A DNA stretch of 13,747 nucleotides from assembly GCA_965369945.1 (NCBI GenBank), contig CBDUST010000100.1, positions 1 through 13,747 on the forward strand. The letters run 5' to 3'. The notes under the pieces are model-generated. The model was given only the letters and a program-made list of their open reading frames with translations, ran no database searches and was not told the origin of the DNA. The position numbers and the translations under genes were made by a program. Below are positions 7,694 to 13,747 of this stretch, one piece after another. The stretch is from JADFNO01 sp965369945. GTDB taxonomy: Bacteria; Planctomycetota; Phycisphaerae; Phycisphaerales; SM1A02. Position 1 is the first letter of the stretch; each line of letters starts with the position of its first letter.

Positions 7694-8818
7694 ATGGCGA
7701 CAACTCAGAAATCCAAGGACGAAGACCGCTCGGCGGATCAAGGCGATATTAGGCAACGGAAGCGCTACGTCAGTCAATCCGACGTTCCTGCGCATTCGCT
7801 TAGCGACGCGCTACGAATTCCGAAGGCGATCGCGAACGAATACGGAAAAGCCCCGACTAAACCCTTGCTGGTAGCTGAAGCTATGGGCATGACTCCTACC
7901 GGCGGAACCTTCCGCATGTTGTGCGGCGCTTCAATCGCTTACGGACTCACCGAAGGTGGATACAACGCCCCAGTAATTTCACTCACGCAATTAGGGAGGC
8001 GGATTGTCGCGCCGATTGAAGAGGGTGACGATCGTGCTGCCTCCATCGCAGCTCTGCTCCGCCCCCGGGTTATTCGTGAATTTCTAACGCGATATGACAA
8101 TTCGAGACTGCCGTCCGAGCATATTGCACGCAATGTGCTGGAAGAGATGAACGTTCCAAACGAATCCACCGGCCGGACTCTCGACATCATTGTTCGTGGC
8201 GCCGACGAACTTGGTCTCCTTTGTGAGATTAAGGGTCAGCCATACGTGAACATTGACAGTGCGGTCGTTCCCGACGGCCCGGCGACTGAAGGTGCTAGCA
8301 ACGGGGAGACTGAACAACTGGCGACACCCAATGTGACTCCCTCACCGCCGGAGGTGCAGTCCGATCCAGACGGCACCACCGAATCTCGGACGACGGTCGT
8401 TCAACGTGTTTTCATCACACACGGCAGCAATACAGAGATCGTTGCGCAGTTGAAGACGCTCCTTCAGTTTGGTCAATTTGAGCCCGTCGTTGCCGTAGAA
8501 TCTGCCAGCGTCTCCGATCCGATTCCTAAGAAGATAATGGACGAGATGCGCTCATGTCAGGCAGCCATCATCCACGTCAATTCGGAGAAGGAGCTTCTCG
8601 ATAATCAAGGCGACCTACACAAGCATCTCAACCCTAATGTCCTAATTGAAATCGGCGCGGCCATGGCCCTGTACCCAGGGAAATACATTCTTCTGGTTGA
8701 GGACGGTGTGACGCTTCCGTCTAATCTGCAAGGGCTCTACGAAGTCAGATACGTTGGCGAGAGTCTCGATCACGATGCGACGATGCGGCTACTTTCAGCG
8801 CTTACGAAGTTTAGATGA
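7694..8818 (+). CDS. Winged-helix-like protein with C-terminal TIR-like (CAP12/PF10137-type) domain
   Basis: The protein has 374 residues in three parts. After a charged, disordered N-terminus (1-33), residues about 34-190 look like one or two winged-helix-like modules: AEAMGMTPTGGTFRMLCGASIAYGL (residues 61-85), then ISLTQLGRRIV, then a second helical block ending in a short hairpin (EIKGQPYVNI). Residues 191-235 are a Pro/Thr/Ser/Glu linker. Residues 238-374 match the TIR-like predicted nucleotide-binding family: strand RVFITHGSN, strand FEPVVAVES, AAIIHVNSEKE, then NVLIEIGAAMAL with E319 at the position expected for the NADase glutamate, YILLVEDGVTLPSNLQGLYEVRY, and a final helix. In relatives such as CAP12/TIR-STING this domain degrades NAD+ on activation. 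A single-gene defence or signalling effector is my inference. It has its own promoter and RBS and sits between core genes with other accessory-looking ORFs. No cyclase or second subunit adjoins. Confidence 0.85.
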   Translation: MATTQKSKDEDRSADQGDIRQRKRYVSQSDVPAHSLSDALRIPKAIANEYGKAPTKPLLVAEAMGMTPTGGTFRMLCGASIAYGLTEGGYNAPVISLTQLGRRIVAPIEEGDDRAASIAALLRPRVIREFLTRYDNSRLPSEHIARNVLEEMNVPNESTGRTLDIIVRGADELGLLCEIKGQPYVNIDSAVVPDGPATEGASNGETEQLATPNVTPSPPEVQSDPDGTTESRTTVVQRVFITHGSNTEIVAQLKTLLQFGQFEPVVAVESASVSDPIPKKIMDEMRSCQAAIIHVNSEKELLDNQGDLHKHLNPNVLIEIGAAMALYPGKYILLVEDGVTLPSNLQGLYEVRYVGESLDHDATMRLLSALTKFR

Positions 8819-8819
8819 C

Positions 8820-8847
8820 AAAAAACCCGCACGTTGCAGCATGCGGG
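8820..8847 (-). terminator. Intrinsic terminator on the minus strand, downstream of the TIR-like gene
   Basis: CCCGCA (8826-8831) pairs with TGCGGG (8842-8847) around a 10 nt loop. Read leftwards, the stem is followed by six T (8825-8820), a canonical Rho-independent layout. Read rightwards it follows the TIR-like stop codon (8818), but its 3' side is CTCTTGG, a poor U-tract. The strong direction therefore serves a leftward transcript, for which no protein gene is obvious. Confidence 0.65.
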
Positions 8848-8849
8848 CT

Positions 8850-8930
8850 CTTGGAAGCCGGTCCACGCAGACGCACGCCCTGCGTTTTGCCCGACTTGGA
8901 TAACTCCCTAGGCGTGCTTCGGAGTTTACT
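8850..8930. ncRNA. Structured region with two hairpins and complementary (kissing) loops
   Basis: Hairpin 1 is a 6 bp stem ACGCAG/CTGCGT (8865-8870, 8880-8885) with a 9 nt loop. Hairpin 2 is a 6 bp stem AACTCC/GGAGTT (8902-8907, 8921-8926) with a 13 nt loop. The loops contain GCACGCC (8873-8879) and GGCGTGC (8911-8917), perfectly complementary over 7 nt. On the plus strand hairpin 2 occludes the GGAG ribosome binding site of the next ORF. On the minus strand the hairpins lead into a terminator, so the region could be a small RNA of about 110 nt. I match it to no known RNA family. The pairings are visible; function and strand are inference. Confidence 0.4.
8921..8924 (+). promoter_or_regulatory. 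Ribosome binding site of the 85-residue ORF, within a hairpin
   Basis: GGAG lies 8 nt before the ATG at 8933. It forms the 3' arm of the stem 8902-8907/8921-8926, so translation could depend on opening that stem. Confidence 0.5.
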
Positions 8931-8932
8931 CA

Positions 8933-9190
8933 ATGCTACCCGTAGATCAAGACCACGTTTCAATCTTGAAGGCAACGTACAAGGAAAACGATTTTCCATC
9001 TGAACAAGTTACAAAGAACCAAAAGGCGCTTAGTGGATTCACTAGGGAAGTGAATCGACGGTGCTCAAGCAAATATACTGAAGAAGAAATCGCCCAATCA
9101 ATGGAGCATATTCGGAAGGCAAAGAAACAGACGGGTGGGTTGCCTCGGATCGGTCGATCGTACTCAGGTCCGCGCTTCATCGACAACTAG
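8933..9190 (+). CDS. Small hypothetical protein, 85 residues
   Basis: I do not recognise this protein. It is hydrophilic and mostly helical in appearance, with an acidic/basic helix (YTEEEIAQSMEHIRKAKKQ, about 50-68) followed by a Gly/Pro/Arg-rich end (GGLPRIGRSYSGPRF). There is no signal peptide or membrane segment. Support for coding: a GGAG Shine-Dalgarno at 8 nt, a protein-like charge pattern, and a reverse-frame ORF that looks much less like a protein. About half of third codon positions are G or C, lower than I would expect from the core genes, and the stretch reads AT-richer than its surroundings, which suggests transfer. Its stop codon overlaps the stop of the convergent DUF433 gene. 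It might be a fragment of a longer gene. A partner of the TIR-like protein is possible but nothing shows it. Confidence 0.5.
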   Translation: MLPVDQDHVSILKATYKENDFPSEQVTKNQKALSGFTREVNRRCSSKYTEEEIAQSMEHIRKAKKQTGGLPRIGRSYSGPRFIDN

Positions 9191-9402
9191 AACTGCCGAG
9201 GGGGAGCCGACGCGGCAGCGAAGGCGATCACCGCTCGGAGTGCGTCGGCGTTGACCGTCGGGAAGTCGCGGAGAATTTGCTCCTCAGTCGCGCCTTCAGC
9301 AAGGCTGGCCAAGATGGTGCGCAACGTCACGCGAGTACCCTTGATCACCGGCTCGCCGCCGCAAATCTCCGGGTCTCGGCTGATGTAGTTCTGATAGTTC
9401 AT
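9187..9402 (-). CDS. DUF433 family protein, antitoxin-like
   Basis: The 71-residue product matches DUF433 along its length: RDPEICGGEPVIKGTRVTLRTIL (residues 9-31) is the family signature, followed by EGATEEQILRDFPTVNADALRAVIAFA. The fold is a small helix-turn-helix-like domain found in VapB-type antitoxins, usually paired with a downstream DUF5615 PIN-like toxin. No such toxin follows: the leftward neighbour is the convergent 85-residue ORF, and no MKFLxDENL-type start is seen on the minus strand. This is therefore an orphan antitoxin or stand-alone regulator. No Shine-Dalgarno precedes the ATG. A TATGAT hexamer at 9434-9429 is a plausible -10. The TAG stop overlaps the plus-strand ORF stop in a shared CTAG. 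Confidence 0.85.
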   Translation of the reverse strand: MNYQNYISRDPEICGGEPVIKGTRVTLRTILASLAEGATEEQILRDFPTVNADALRAVIAFAAASAPPRQF

Positions 9403-9428
9403 GAGGAGTGTCTCGTGACGACGAGGTG

Positions 9429-9434
9429 ATCATA
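9429..9434 (-). promoter_or_regulatory. Candidate -10 box (TATGAT) of the DUF433 gene
   Basis: TATGAT on the minus strand matches the -10 consensus at 5 of 6 positions and lies 26 nt before the ATG. No recognisable -35 is found 16-18 bp further upstream. Confidence 0.35.
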
Positions 9435-9519
9435 GCGGCGTGCAGCGAGAAACGACATTCCCGGGCGTGCCCAGAGGAAGCTGCGCAGTCCGATGCCCAC
9501 TGCTCTCTTCCAGATACCG

Positions 9520-9525
9520 TACCAT
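9520..9525 (+). promoter_or_regulatory. Candidate leaderless -10 box of aroC
   Basis: TACCAT lies 6 nt before the ATG at 9532, with no Shine-Dalgarno. It is part of ACCGTACCATGCCC (9516-9529), which matches the element before aroDE at 13 of 14 positions. Confidence 0.4.
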
Positions 9526-9531
9526 GCCCCC

Positions 9532-10749
9532 ATGCCGACGCTTTCGTATCACACTGCGGGCGAATCACACGGGCCGGCGGTGACGTGTTTGATCTATGGC
9601 CTTCCGGGGGGGCTGGAGTTGGATGTTGACTTCATCAACAGCGAACTGGAACGCCGGCAGGGTGGCTACGGACGCGGCGGTCGGCAGAAAATCGAATCCG
9701 ATGCGGTCTCGTTCATTGGTGGGGTGCGCCTCGGCAAGACGACCGGCGGACCGGTGGCGATTCAGATTCCAAATAAGGACAGTCGGCTTGATGATCTAAA
9801 GCGCACGCCGCCGGTGTATCGGCCGCGCCCGGGTCATGCGGATTTGACTGGGTCGGTCAAGTGGTTGACGACTGATTGTCGTAATGCGTTGGAGCGGGCC
9901 AGTGCACGTGAGACAGCAGGTCGAACCGCAGCGGGCGCAATCGCCCGATGTGTATTGCGCGTGTTTGGCATCGAAACGTTTGGTTTCGTGCGCGGAATGT
10001 TGGATGCAATGACCGATGTGCAGCCCTCTGATCAGCAATTGACCGAACTTCGAGCGGCGCGCGACGAATCTGATGTGGCCTGTCCCGATGCGGAAGTGAG
10101 CGCCAAGATCATCGATCACATTCGTCAGGCCAAAGTGGATAAGGACACACTGGGTGGTCTGGCGGAAGTTCACGTCTTCGGCTGCCCGATTGGGCTTGGT
10201 TCCTGCGCACATTGGGATCAAAAACTCGATGCACGATTGGCCTATGCGGTGATGAGTATTCAGGCGTTCAAGGCCGTCGAGATTGGGCTGGGTAAAGACT
10301 GCGCGTTTCGGCCCGGCTCTGAAGTACACGATGCGATTGAATACGATCCAGCGCGAAGCGGCGAGCCGCATGTGGGGTTTGTGCGTCCGAGCAATAACGC
10401 GGGTGGGATTGAAGGGGGCATGACCAACGGCATGCCGATCGTTGTGCGGGGCACGATGAAGCCGATCAGCACGTTACTACGGGGCATGCCGAGCGTTGAT
10501 TTGAATACGAAGGAAGCGCAGCAGAGCACCTACGAGCGATCTGATGTGTGCGCATTGCCCGCTGCGAGCGTGGTGATGGAGAATGTCGTCGCGTTTGAAG
10601 TGGCCCGCGCGTTCATCGAGAAGTTCGGCGGCGATACAATGCACGAGCTGAAAGCCAACTACGCTTCGTATCTGGAGATGGTGCGACGTTTACCGCTGGA
10701 TGAGCCGATTGGCGCCAGTGAGATGGAGGCTGACCAAACGGAAACGTAA
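9532..10749 (+). CDS. aroC: Chorismate synthase
   Basis: This enzyme catalyses the last common aromatic step, EPSP to chorismate, with reduced FMN as cofactor, in the cytoplasm. The ATG at 9532 gives 405 residues starting MPTLSYHTAGESHG. An in-frame ATG at 9493 would add 13 residues outside the family pattern. The family signatures are all present: GESHGPA at 10-16 with the catalytic histidine H13, RPGHADL at 99-105 with H102, ERASARETAGR at 121-131, LGGLAEV at 207-213, SNNAGGIEGGMTNG at 287-300, and RSDVCALPA at 336-344. Length is typical or slightly long, with an acidic C-terminal tail. It may be cotranscribed with the DUF2339 gene, 32 bp downstream. A 14 bp element shared with aroDE precedes its start. 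Confidence 0.95.
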   Translation: MPTLSYHTAGESHGPAVTCLIYGLPGGLELDVDFINSELERRQGGYGRGGRQKIESDAVSFIGGVRLGKTTGGPVAIQIPNKDSRLDDLKRTPPVYRPRPGHADLTGSVKWLTTDCRNALERASARETAGRTAAGAIARCVLRVFGIETFGFVRGMLDAMTDVQPSDQQLTELRAARDESDVACPDAEVSAKIIDHIRQAKVDKDTLGGLAEVHVFGCPIGLGSCAHWDQKLDARLAYAVMSIQAFKAVEIGLGKDCAFRPGSEVHDAIEYDPARSGEPHVGFVRPSNNAGGIEGGMTNGMPIVVRGTMKPISTLLRGMPSVDLNTKEAQQSTYERSDVCALPAASVVMENVVAFEVARAFIEKFGGDTMHELKANYASYLEMVRRLPLDEPIGASEMEADQTET

Positions 10750-10781
10750 TGTAACTGATCGATCAACTTGGGGATTGACTG

Positions 10782-13520
10782 ATGTCTGATGATGAACTGA
10801 AACGGGCGATCGAAGCTCTGACATCCCGAGTGGAGCAGTTGGAGCGCGAGCTGGCCGCGCGAAGTGGGAAGGTGGAGGCTGAGGGAGAACAGTCGTCCAA
10901 ACTGGAATCGCTGCGGCGTGTGGCAGCGCCCCCAGCACAGTCGATCGCGCCGCCGCCTCTTTCACCAACGCCTCCACCTCCACCGCCAGCGCCGCCCGTT
11001 GCGAAACTGCCCGCCTCGAGTCCTGCGTATCAACAAGCGCGACCGCAGCCGCCAACCCCCGCCAAGGCCCCGGGTCGATCGTTGGAGCTGATGATCGGCC
11101 GGCAGGTCGTCGCGTGGATCGGCGCGATCGTGATTCTGTTCGGCGTTGGGTACTTCGTGAAGTATGCCTACGACCAGGGGTGGTTGGTCGCTCTTTCACC
11201 ATTGATTCGATGTTTGTTCGCGGCTGGGTTTGGCTTCCTTTTAATCGGGGTCGGTGAAGTCACTTACCGGCGAGTAGGTCGGCTCGGCGCGGTGGGATTA
11301 TTCAGTGCCGGGATCGGCACACTCTACCTCACTGCATATGCCGCGTTTCGATTGGATCTCGTCGCTGAACTCGGCGGGTTGCTCTTGCTGTTGATCGTTG
11401 CAGGAGTCGGATTTGGCCTCACCTGGCGTGCCCAAGCGAAAACGATCGGCGTGCTGAGTGTGATCGGCGGCTACTTCAGCCCGCTGCTACTTGGAGGCGC
11501 CACATCAGCATCACAAGCGCTACCGCTGTATTTGACCATGCTGCTTGGCGTCTCGCTCTTGTTGTCGGCCGTTGCACCACGGGCGTTTCGAACGGTGCGG
11601 TATGTTTCGCTCGGCTCCCACGGATTCATTGCACTGATTTGGCTCTTGGCGTCAGCGAGCGGCGTGTGGGAAATCGCGCTGCCTTACTTGTGCGGGTGGT
11701 GGCTCATGACGACGGGCGAAGCGCTCTACGCGGCGATGCGACGTCAATCATCAACCGGCAATGCGGTGGTGAGCTTGATCGCAACTGCGTGGTTCGTTTC
11801 GGTCGGCTCTTGGATTCTGTACCGGTATATCCCGGCCGGTCCCGACTGGGTGGCAATCTTTACCGTGGCCATCGGAGCGTTGGCGGCGGGTCTGGCAGCG
11901 ATGTTCGGCCCCGGTCTTGATACGCTGCGACGCGCTCCGGCTGACGCTATGGAAAAACTCGCGCTTGCGCTGTGGCTTGAGGCAGGCGTATTGTTGGCGA
12001 CCGCCATCGCCATGCAATTTGACGGCTACGGCCAAACGATTGGCTGGCTCGTGGTTGCCGTTGCATCTATCGAGCTGGCACGGCGACTTCCATCGCGCGG
12101 CGTCGGCATCTTTGGTTTGATCGTCGGCGGTTTGGCGCTGTTGCGCCTTGTGCTGTTCGATTGGCATACGACCGGAATGGCCGCGAACGCATTCTCGATT
12201 GGAACGCTCGACATCACGAAGCGATCGCTTCTGGCGCTGCTCGCGCTTGGGTGTACGTTCACTGCGGCAGTGCGGCTGGATGATCCGAAGCGCGAGACGC
12301 GCGCGGTCATGCCCACGATCCTGGCAGTGATAGGAACGCTCGGATGGATGGCGGTTTGCATGGAAGTTGGCAATGGCCTGTACCAAACGGCTGGCTGGCT
12401 CGTTGGCGCAGCGATGTTGCTGGCTGTGACGCGCCTCGGTTGGCGGGCACGCTATACAGTAATCGGCGGATTGTTGGTCAGCGCCGCGACGTTGAAATGG
12501 TTACTGGATGATGCGTACGCAACTCGCATGGAACGCGGATGGGATCCGTCCAACCTGTCGGTGGTACTCAATCTTCAGATGGTCGTTGCGCTAGCGATTG
12601 TTGGGTTGGGGTGGTGGACAGCGAGACTCTTCTCCAGGGCAAGTCGCAGGCCCTTGAGCTCGACAGAATCACCGGACAAATCTTCGGATCGTTGGTGGCA
12701 CATTGGAACAGCCTGGCAACCGGCGGTGAGCGTGATCGCTTGTTTTCTTCTGGTCGCGCTGAGTTTCGAGGCGGAGCGCGCGATCGCAATTTATGAAGCA
12801 GCACGGTCCGGCGTCAGCAAGCCCGTTTGGGAGCCGACGCTGCTGCGCAGCTTGTGGTTCACCCTATTGTGGGGATTCGGAGGGCTTGGACTGATCGTGC
12901 TGTCGAGATTGGCATCGTGGCGCATCGTTCTACAGGCCGGCGCAGGAATCGTGCTTCTAGCTGCATTTGTGTGGCTCACATTCGATACCCTTGGATGGCG
13001 TGTTTGGGAAGGTGCTGTTGATGCCCGCGTCATGTTGAATCTTCAGTTCGCCGTCGGAGCGTTTCTTTTGGTGCTGTTAGTCGGCTCGATGCGATTTTCA
13101 TCCCTACCAACGGATGAGGCTCCGACGCACGTCGATTTTCACACGCAGGTCATCGTCTGCGGTTTCACGTTGATCGGAGCGATTGTGCTTTGGCTGGGAA
13201 GCTTGGAAATCGATCGCTACTTCTTTGAGCGAATCAGCGCTAAACAGACCGGCCTCAGCGTGTATTGGGCGCTGTTTAGTATCGCACTGATATTGATTGG
13301 GTTCCTGCGATCTGTTGCCATAGCTCGCTATGTCGGACTCGCGCTCCTGGGGATCACCGTGGTGAAAGTGTTCTTCGTCGATATGCCCGCGGCGAGGGTT
13401 CTTCCGATCTATCGCGTACTCTCAGCGGTGATCGTCGGATTGCTGCTGCTGGCGACGAGCGTGGCGTACGCCAAGTTCGCTCCGAAACTGTTGAAGGCAG
13501 CGTCAGCGGACAAACAATGA
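10782..13520 (+). CDS. DUF2339 family large multi-pass membrane protein
   Basis: The product is 912 residues. A short coiled coil (about 3-27, DELKRAIEALTSRVEQLERELA) is followed by a Pro/Ala-rich linker (about 48-98, including a run of six prolines). The DUF2339 membrane region begins at about 100, with LELMIGRQVVAWIGAIVILFG (residues 101-121) and then YFVKYAYDQGW, the family's most conserved stretch. More than twenty hydrophobic segments follow to the C-terminus. A soluble linker near residue 620-640 is Ser/Arg-rich. The family is widespread and uncharacterised; a role in envelope biology has been suggested only by context, and I can assign none here. The ATG has a weak GGGGA upstream. It lies 32 bp after aroC on the same strand and is convergent, 7 bp apart, with the ankyrin gene to its right. 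Confidence 0.85.
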   Translation: MSDDELKRAIEALTSRVEQLERELAARSGKVEAEGEQSSKLESLRRVAAPPAQSIAPPPLSPTPPPPPPAPPVAKLPASSPAYQQARPQPPTPAKAPGRSLELMIGRQVVAWIGAIVILFGVGYFVKYAYDQGWLVALSPLIRCLFAAGFGFLLIGVGEVTYRRVGRLGAVGLFSAGIGTLYLTAYAAFRLDLVAELGGLLLLLIVAGVGFGLTWRAQAKTIGVLSVIGGYFSPLLLGGATSASQALPLYLTMLLGVSLLLSAVAPRAFRTVRYVSLGSHGFIALIWLLASASGVWEIALPYLCGWWLMTTGEALYAAMRRQSSTGNAVVSLIATAWFVSVGSWILYRYIPAGPDWVAIFTVAIGALAAGLAAMFGPGLDTLRRAPADAMEKLALALWLEAGVLLATAIAMQFDGYGQTIGWLVVAVASIELARRLPSRGVGIFGLIVGGLALLRLVLFDWHTTGMAANAFSIGTLDITKRSLLALLALGCTFTAAVRLDDPKRETRAVMPTILAVIGTLGWMAVCMEVGNGLYQTAGWLVGAAMLLAVTRLGWRARYTVIGGLLVSAATLKWLLDDAYATRMERGWDPSNLSVVLNLQMVVALAIVGLGWWTARLFSRASRRPLSSTESPDKSSDRWWHIGTAWQPAVSVIACFLLVALSFEAERAIAIYEAARSGVSKPVWEPTLLRSLWFTLLWGFGGLGLIVLSRLASWRIVLQAGAGIVLLAAFVWLTFDTLGWRVWEGAVDARVMLNLQFAVGAFLLVLLVGSMRFSSLPTDEAPTHVDFHTQVIVCGFTLIGAIVLWLGSLEIDRYFFERISAKQTGLSVYWALFSIALILIGFLRSVAIARYVGLALLGITVVKVFFVDMPAARVLPIYRVLSAVIVGLLLLATSVAYAKFAPKLLKAASADKQ

Positions 13521-13527
13521 TCGGCTC

Positions 13528-13747
13528 CTAGGTGGTCGAAGACGTGTTGAGCAGATCACGAATCGCCTTTGGCGAATCGGCGCTGAGCAGATCGCGTGGC
13601 GTGGCGCCGTCGTCGTTGCGAACGTTTGGGTCCGCGCCATTATCTAGCAACAGTTGTGTCATCGCGGTGTCGCCATGCTTTGCCGCCGCGAGAAGTGCGG
13701 TCCATCCGCCTTGTTGTTTGGTGTTGGGATCGGCGCCGGCTTCCAGG
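13528..13747 (-). CDS. Ankyrin-repeat protein, C-terminal part (cut by window edge)
   Basis: Translation on the minus strand from the window edge gives 72 residues and a TAG stop. It begins LEAGADPNTKQQGGWTALLAA and contains one complete ankyrin repeat, GWTALLAAAKHGDTAMTQLL (residues 14-33), followed by LDNGADPNVRN, and a last partial repeat DGATPRDLL near residues 46-54. These TALxxAAxxG and LLxxGADPN patterns are diagnostic of ankyrin repeats, which mediate protein-protein contacts. The N-terminus and any other domain lie outside the window, so location and partner cannot be stated. It converges on the DUF2339 gene with 7 bp between stops and no visible terminator. Confidence 0.85.
   Translation of the reverse strand, partial: LEAGADPNTKQQGGWTALLAAAKHGDTAMTQLLLDNGADPNVRNDDGATPRDLLSADSPKAIRDLLNTSSTT

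Noticed and set aside
8850..8930. tRNA, tmRNA, SRP RNA or integron attC site
   Set aside because: No T-loop consensus, no CCA end, no GGAAGGAAGCA-type SRP core and no attC R-box pair could be found on either strand.
8815..9003. 62-residue plus-strand ORF over the structured region
   Set aside because: Its sequence is dictated by the terminator and hairpins, there is no Shine-Dalgarno, and it overlaps the better-supported ORF at 8933 in another frame.
8947..9186. Minus-strand ORF in the place where a DUF433-linked toxin would be expected
   Set aside because: It starts directly after the DUF433 stop, but it is Cys/Phe/Ser-rich and lacks the MKFLxDENL start and acidic residues of PIN-like toxins, so it is probably the shadow of the plus-strand ORF.
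10690..11202. 170-codon minus-strand ORF opposite the start of the DUF2339 gene
   Set aside because: It is an Arg/Ser/Thr-rich shadow of the coiled-coil and proline-rich linker coding sequence.

Overview
The window looks like a chromosomal segment of a moderately GC-rich Gram-negative bacterium, most likely a planctomycete or close PVC relative. The main clue is the fused type I 3-dehydroquinate dehydratase/shikimate dehydrogenase, a fusion I know from Chlamydiae and Planctomycetes. Supporting clues are SD-less starts at several housekeeping genes and many short palindromic intergenic repeats. No rRNA, tRNA or CRISPR array is visible, so the taxonomy is inference only.

Layout, left to right. 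At 26-1081 (+) is a DoxX-like multi-pass membrane protein. From 4198 down to 1250 on the minus strand run a split-barrel/DUF2470 protein, a D-2-hydroxyacid dehydrogenase (6 bp gap, probably one transcript), a hairpin terminator, and an M24 Xaa-Pro aminopeptidase. Diverging from this block is aroDE (4276-5841, +). A 208 bp spacer rich in repeats follows, then hslU on the minus strand (7438-6050) with no hslV beside it.

The accessory part is 7508-9402. It holds a 374-residue protein with N-terminal winged-helix-like segments and a C-terminal TIR-like (PF10137/CAP12-type) nucleotide-binding domain, a likely single-gene defence or signalling effector. Next comes a ~110 bp structured stretch with a minus-strand terminator and two hairpins whose loops are perfectly complementary. 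The second hairpin covers the ribosome binding site of an 85-residue orphan ORF. That ORF ends on a shared CTAG with a convergent DUF433 antitoxin-like gene that lacks its usual PIN-type partner.

The window then returns to core genes: aroC (9532-10749, +), a large DUF2339 membrane protein (10782-13520, +), and the C-terminal end of an ankyrin-repeat protein on the minus strand running off the right edge (13747-13528).

Two of the three core enzymes, AroDE and AroC, cover three steps of the shikimate pathway (3-dehydroquinate to shikimate, and EPSP to chorismate). They share a nearly identical 14 bp element immediately before their starts. Four genes without a Shine-Dalgarno sequence carry a TAnnnT-like hexamer 6-9 nt before the ATG, which suggests leaderless transcription. 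Genes with a clear Shine-Dalgarno do not show this.
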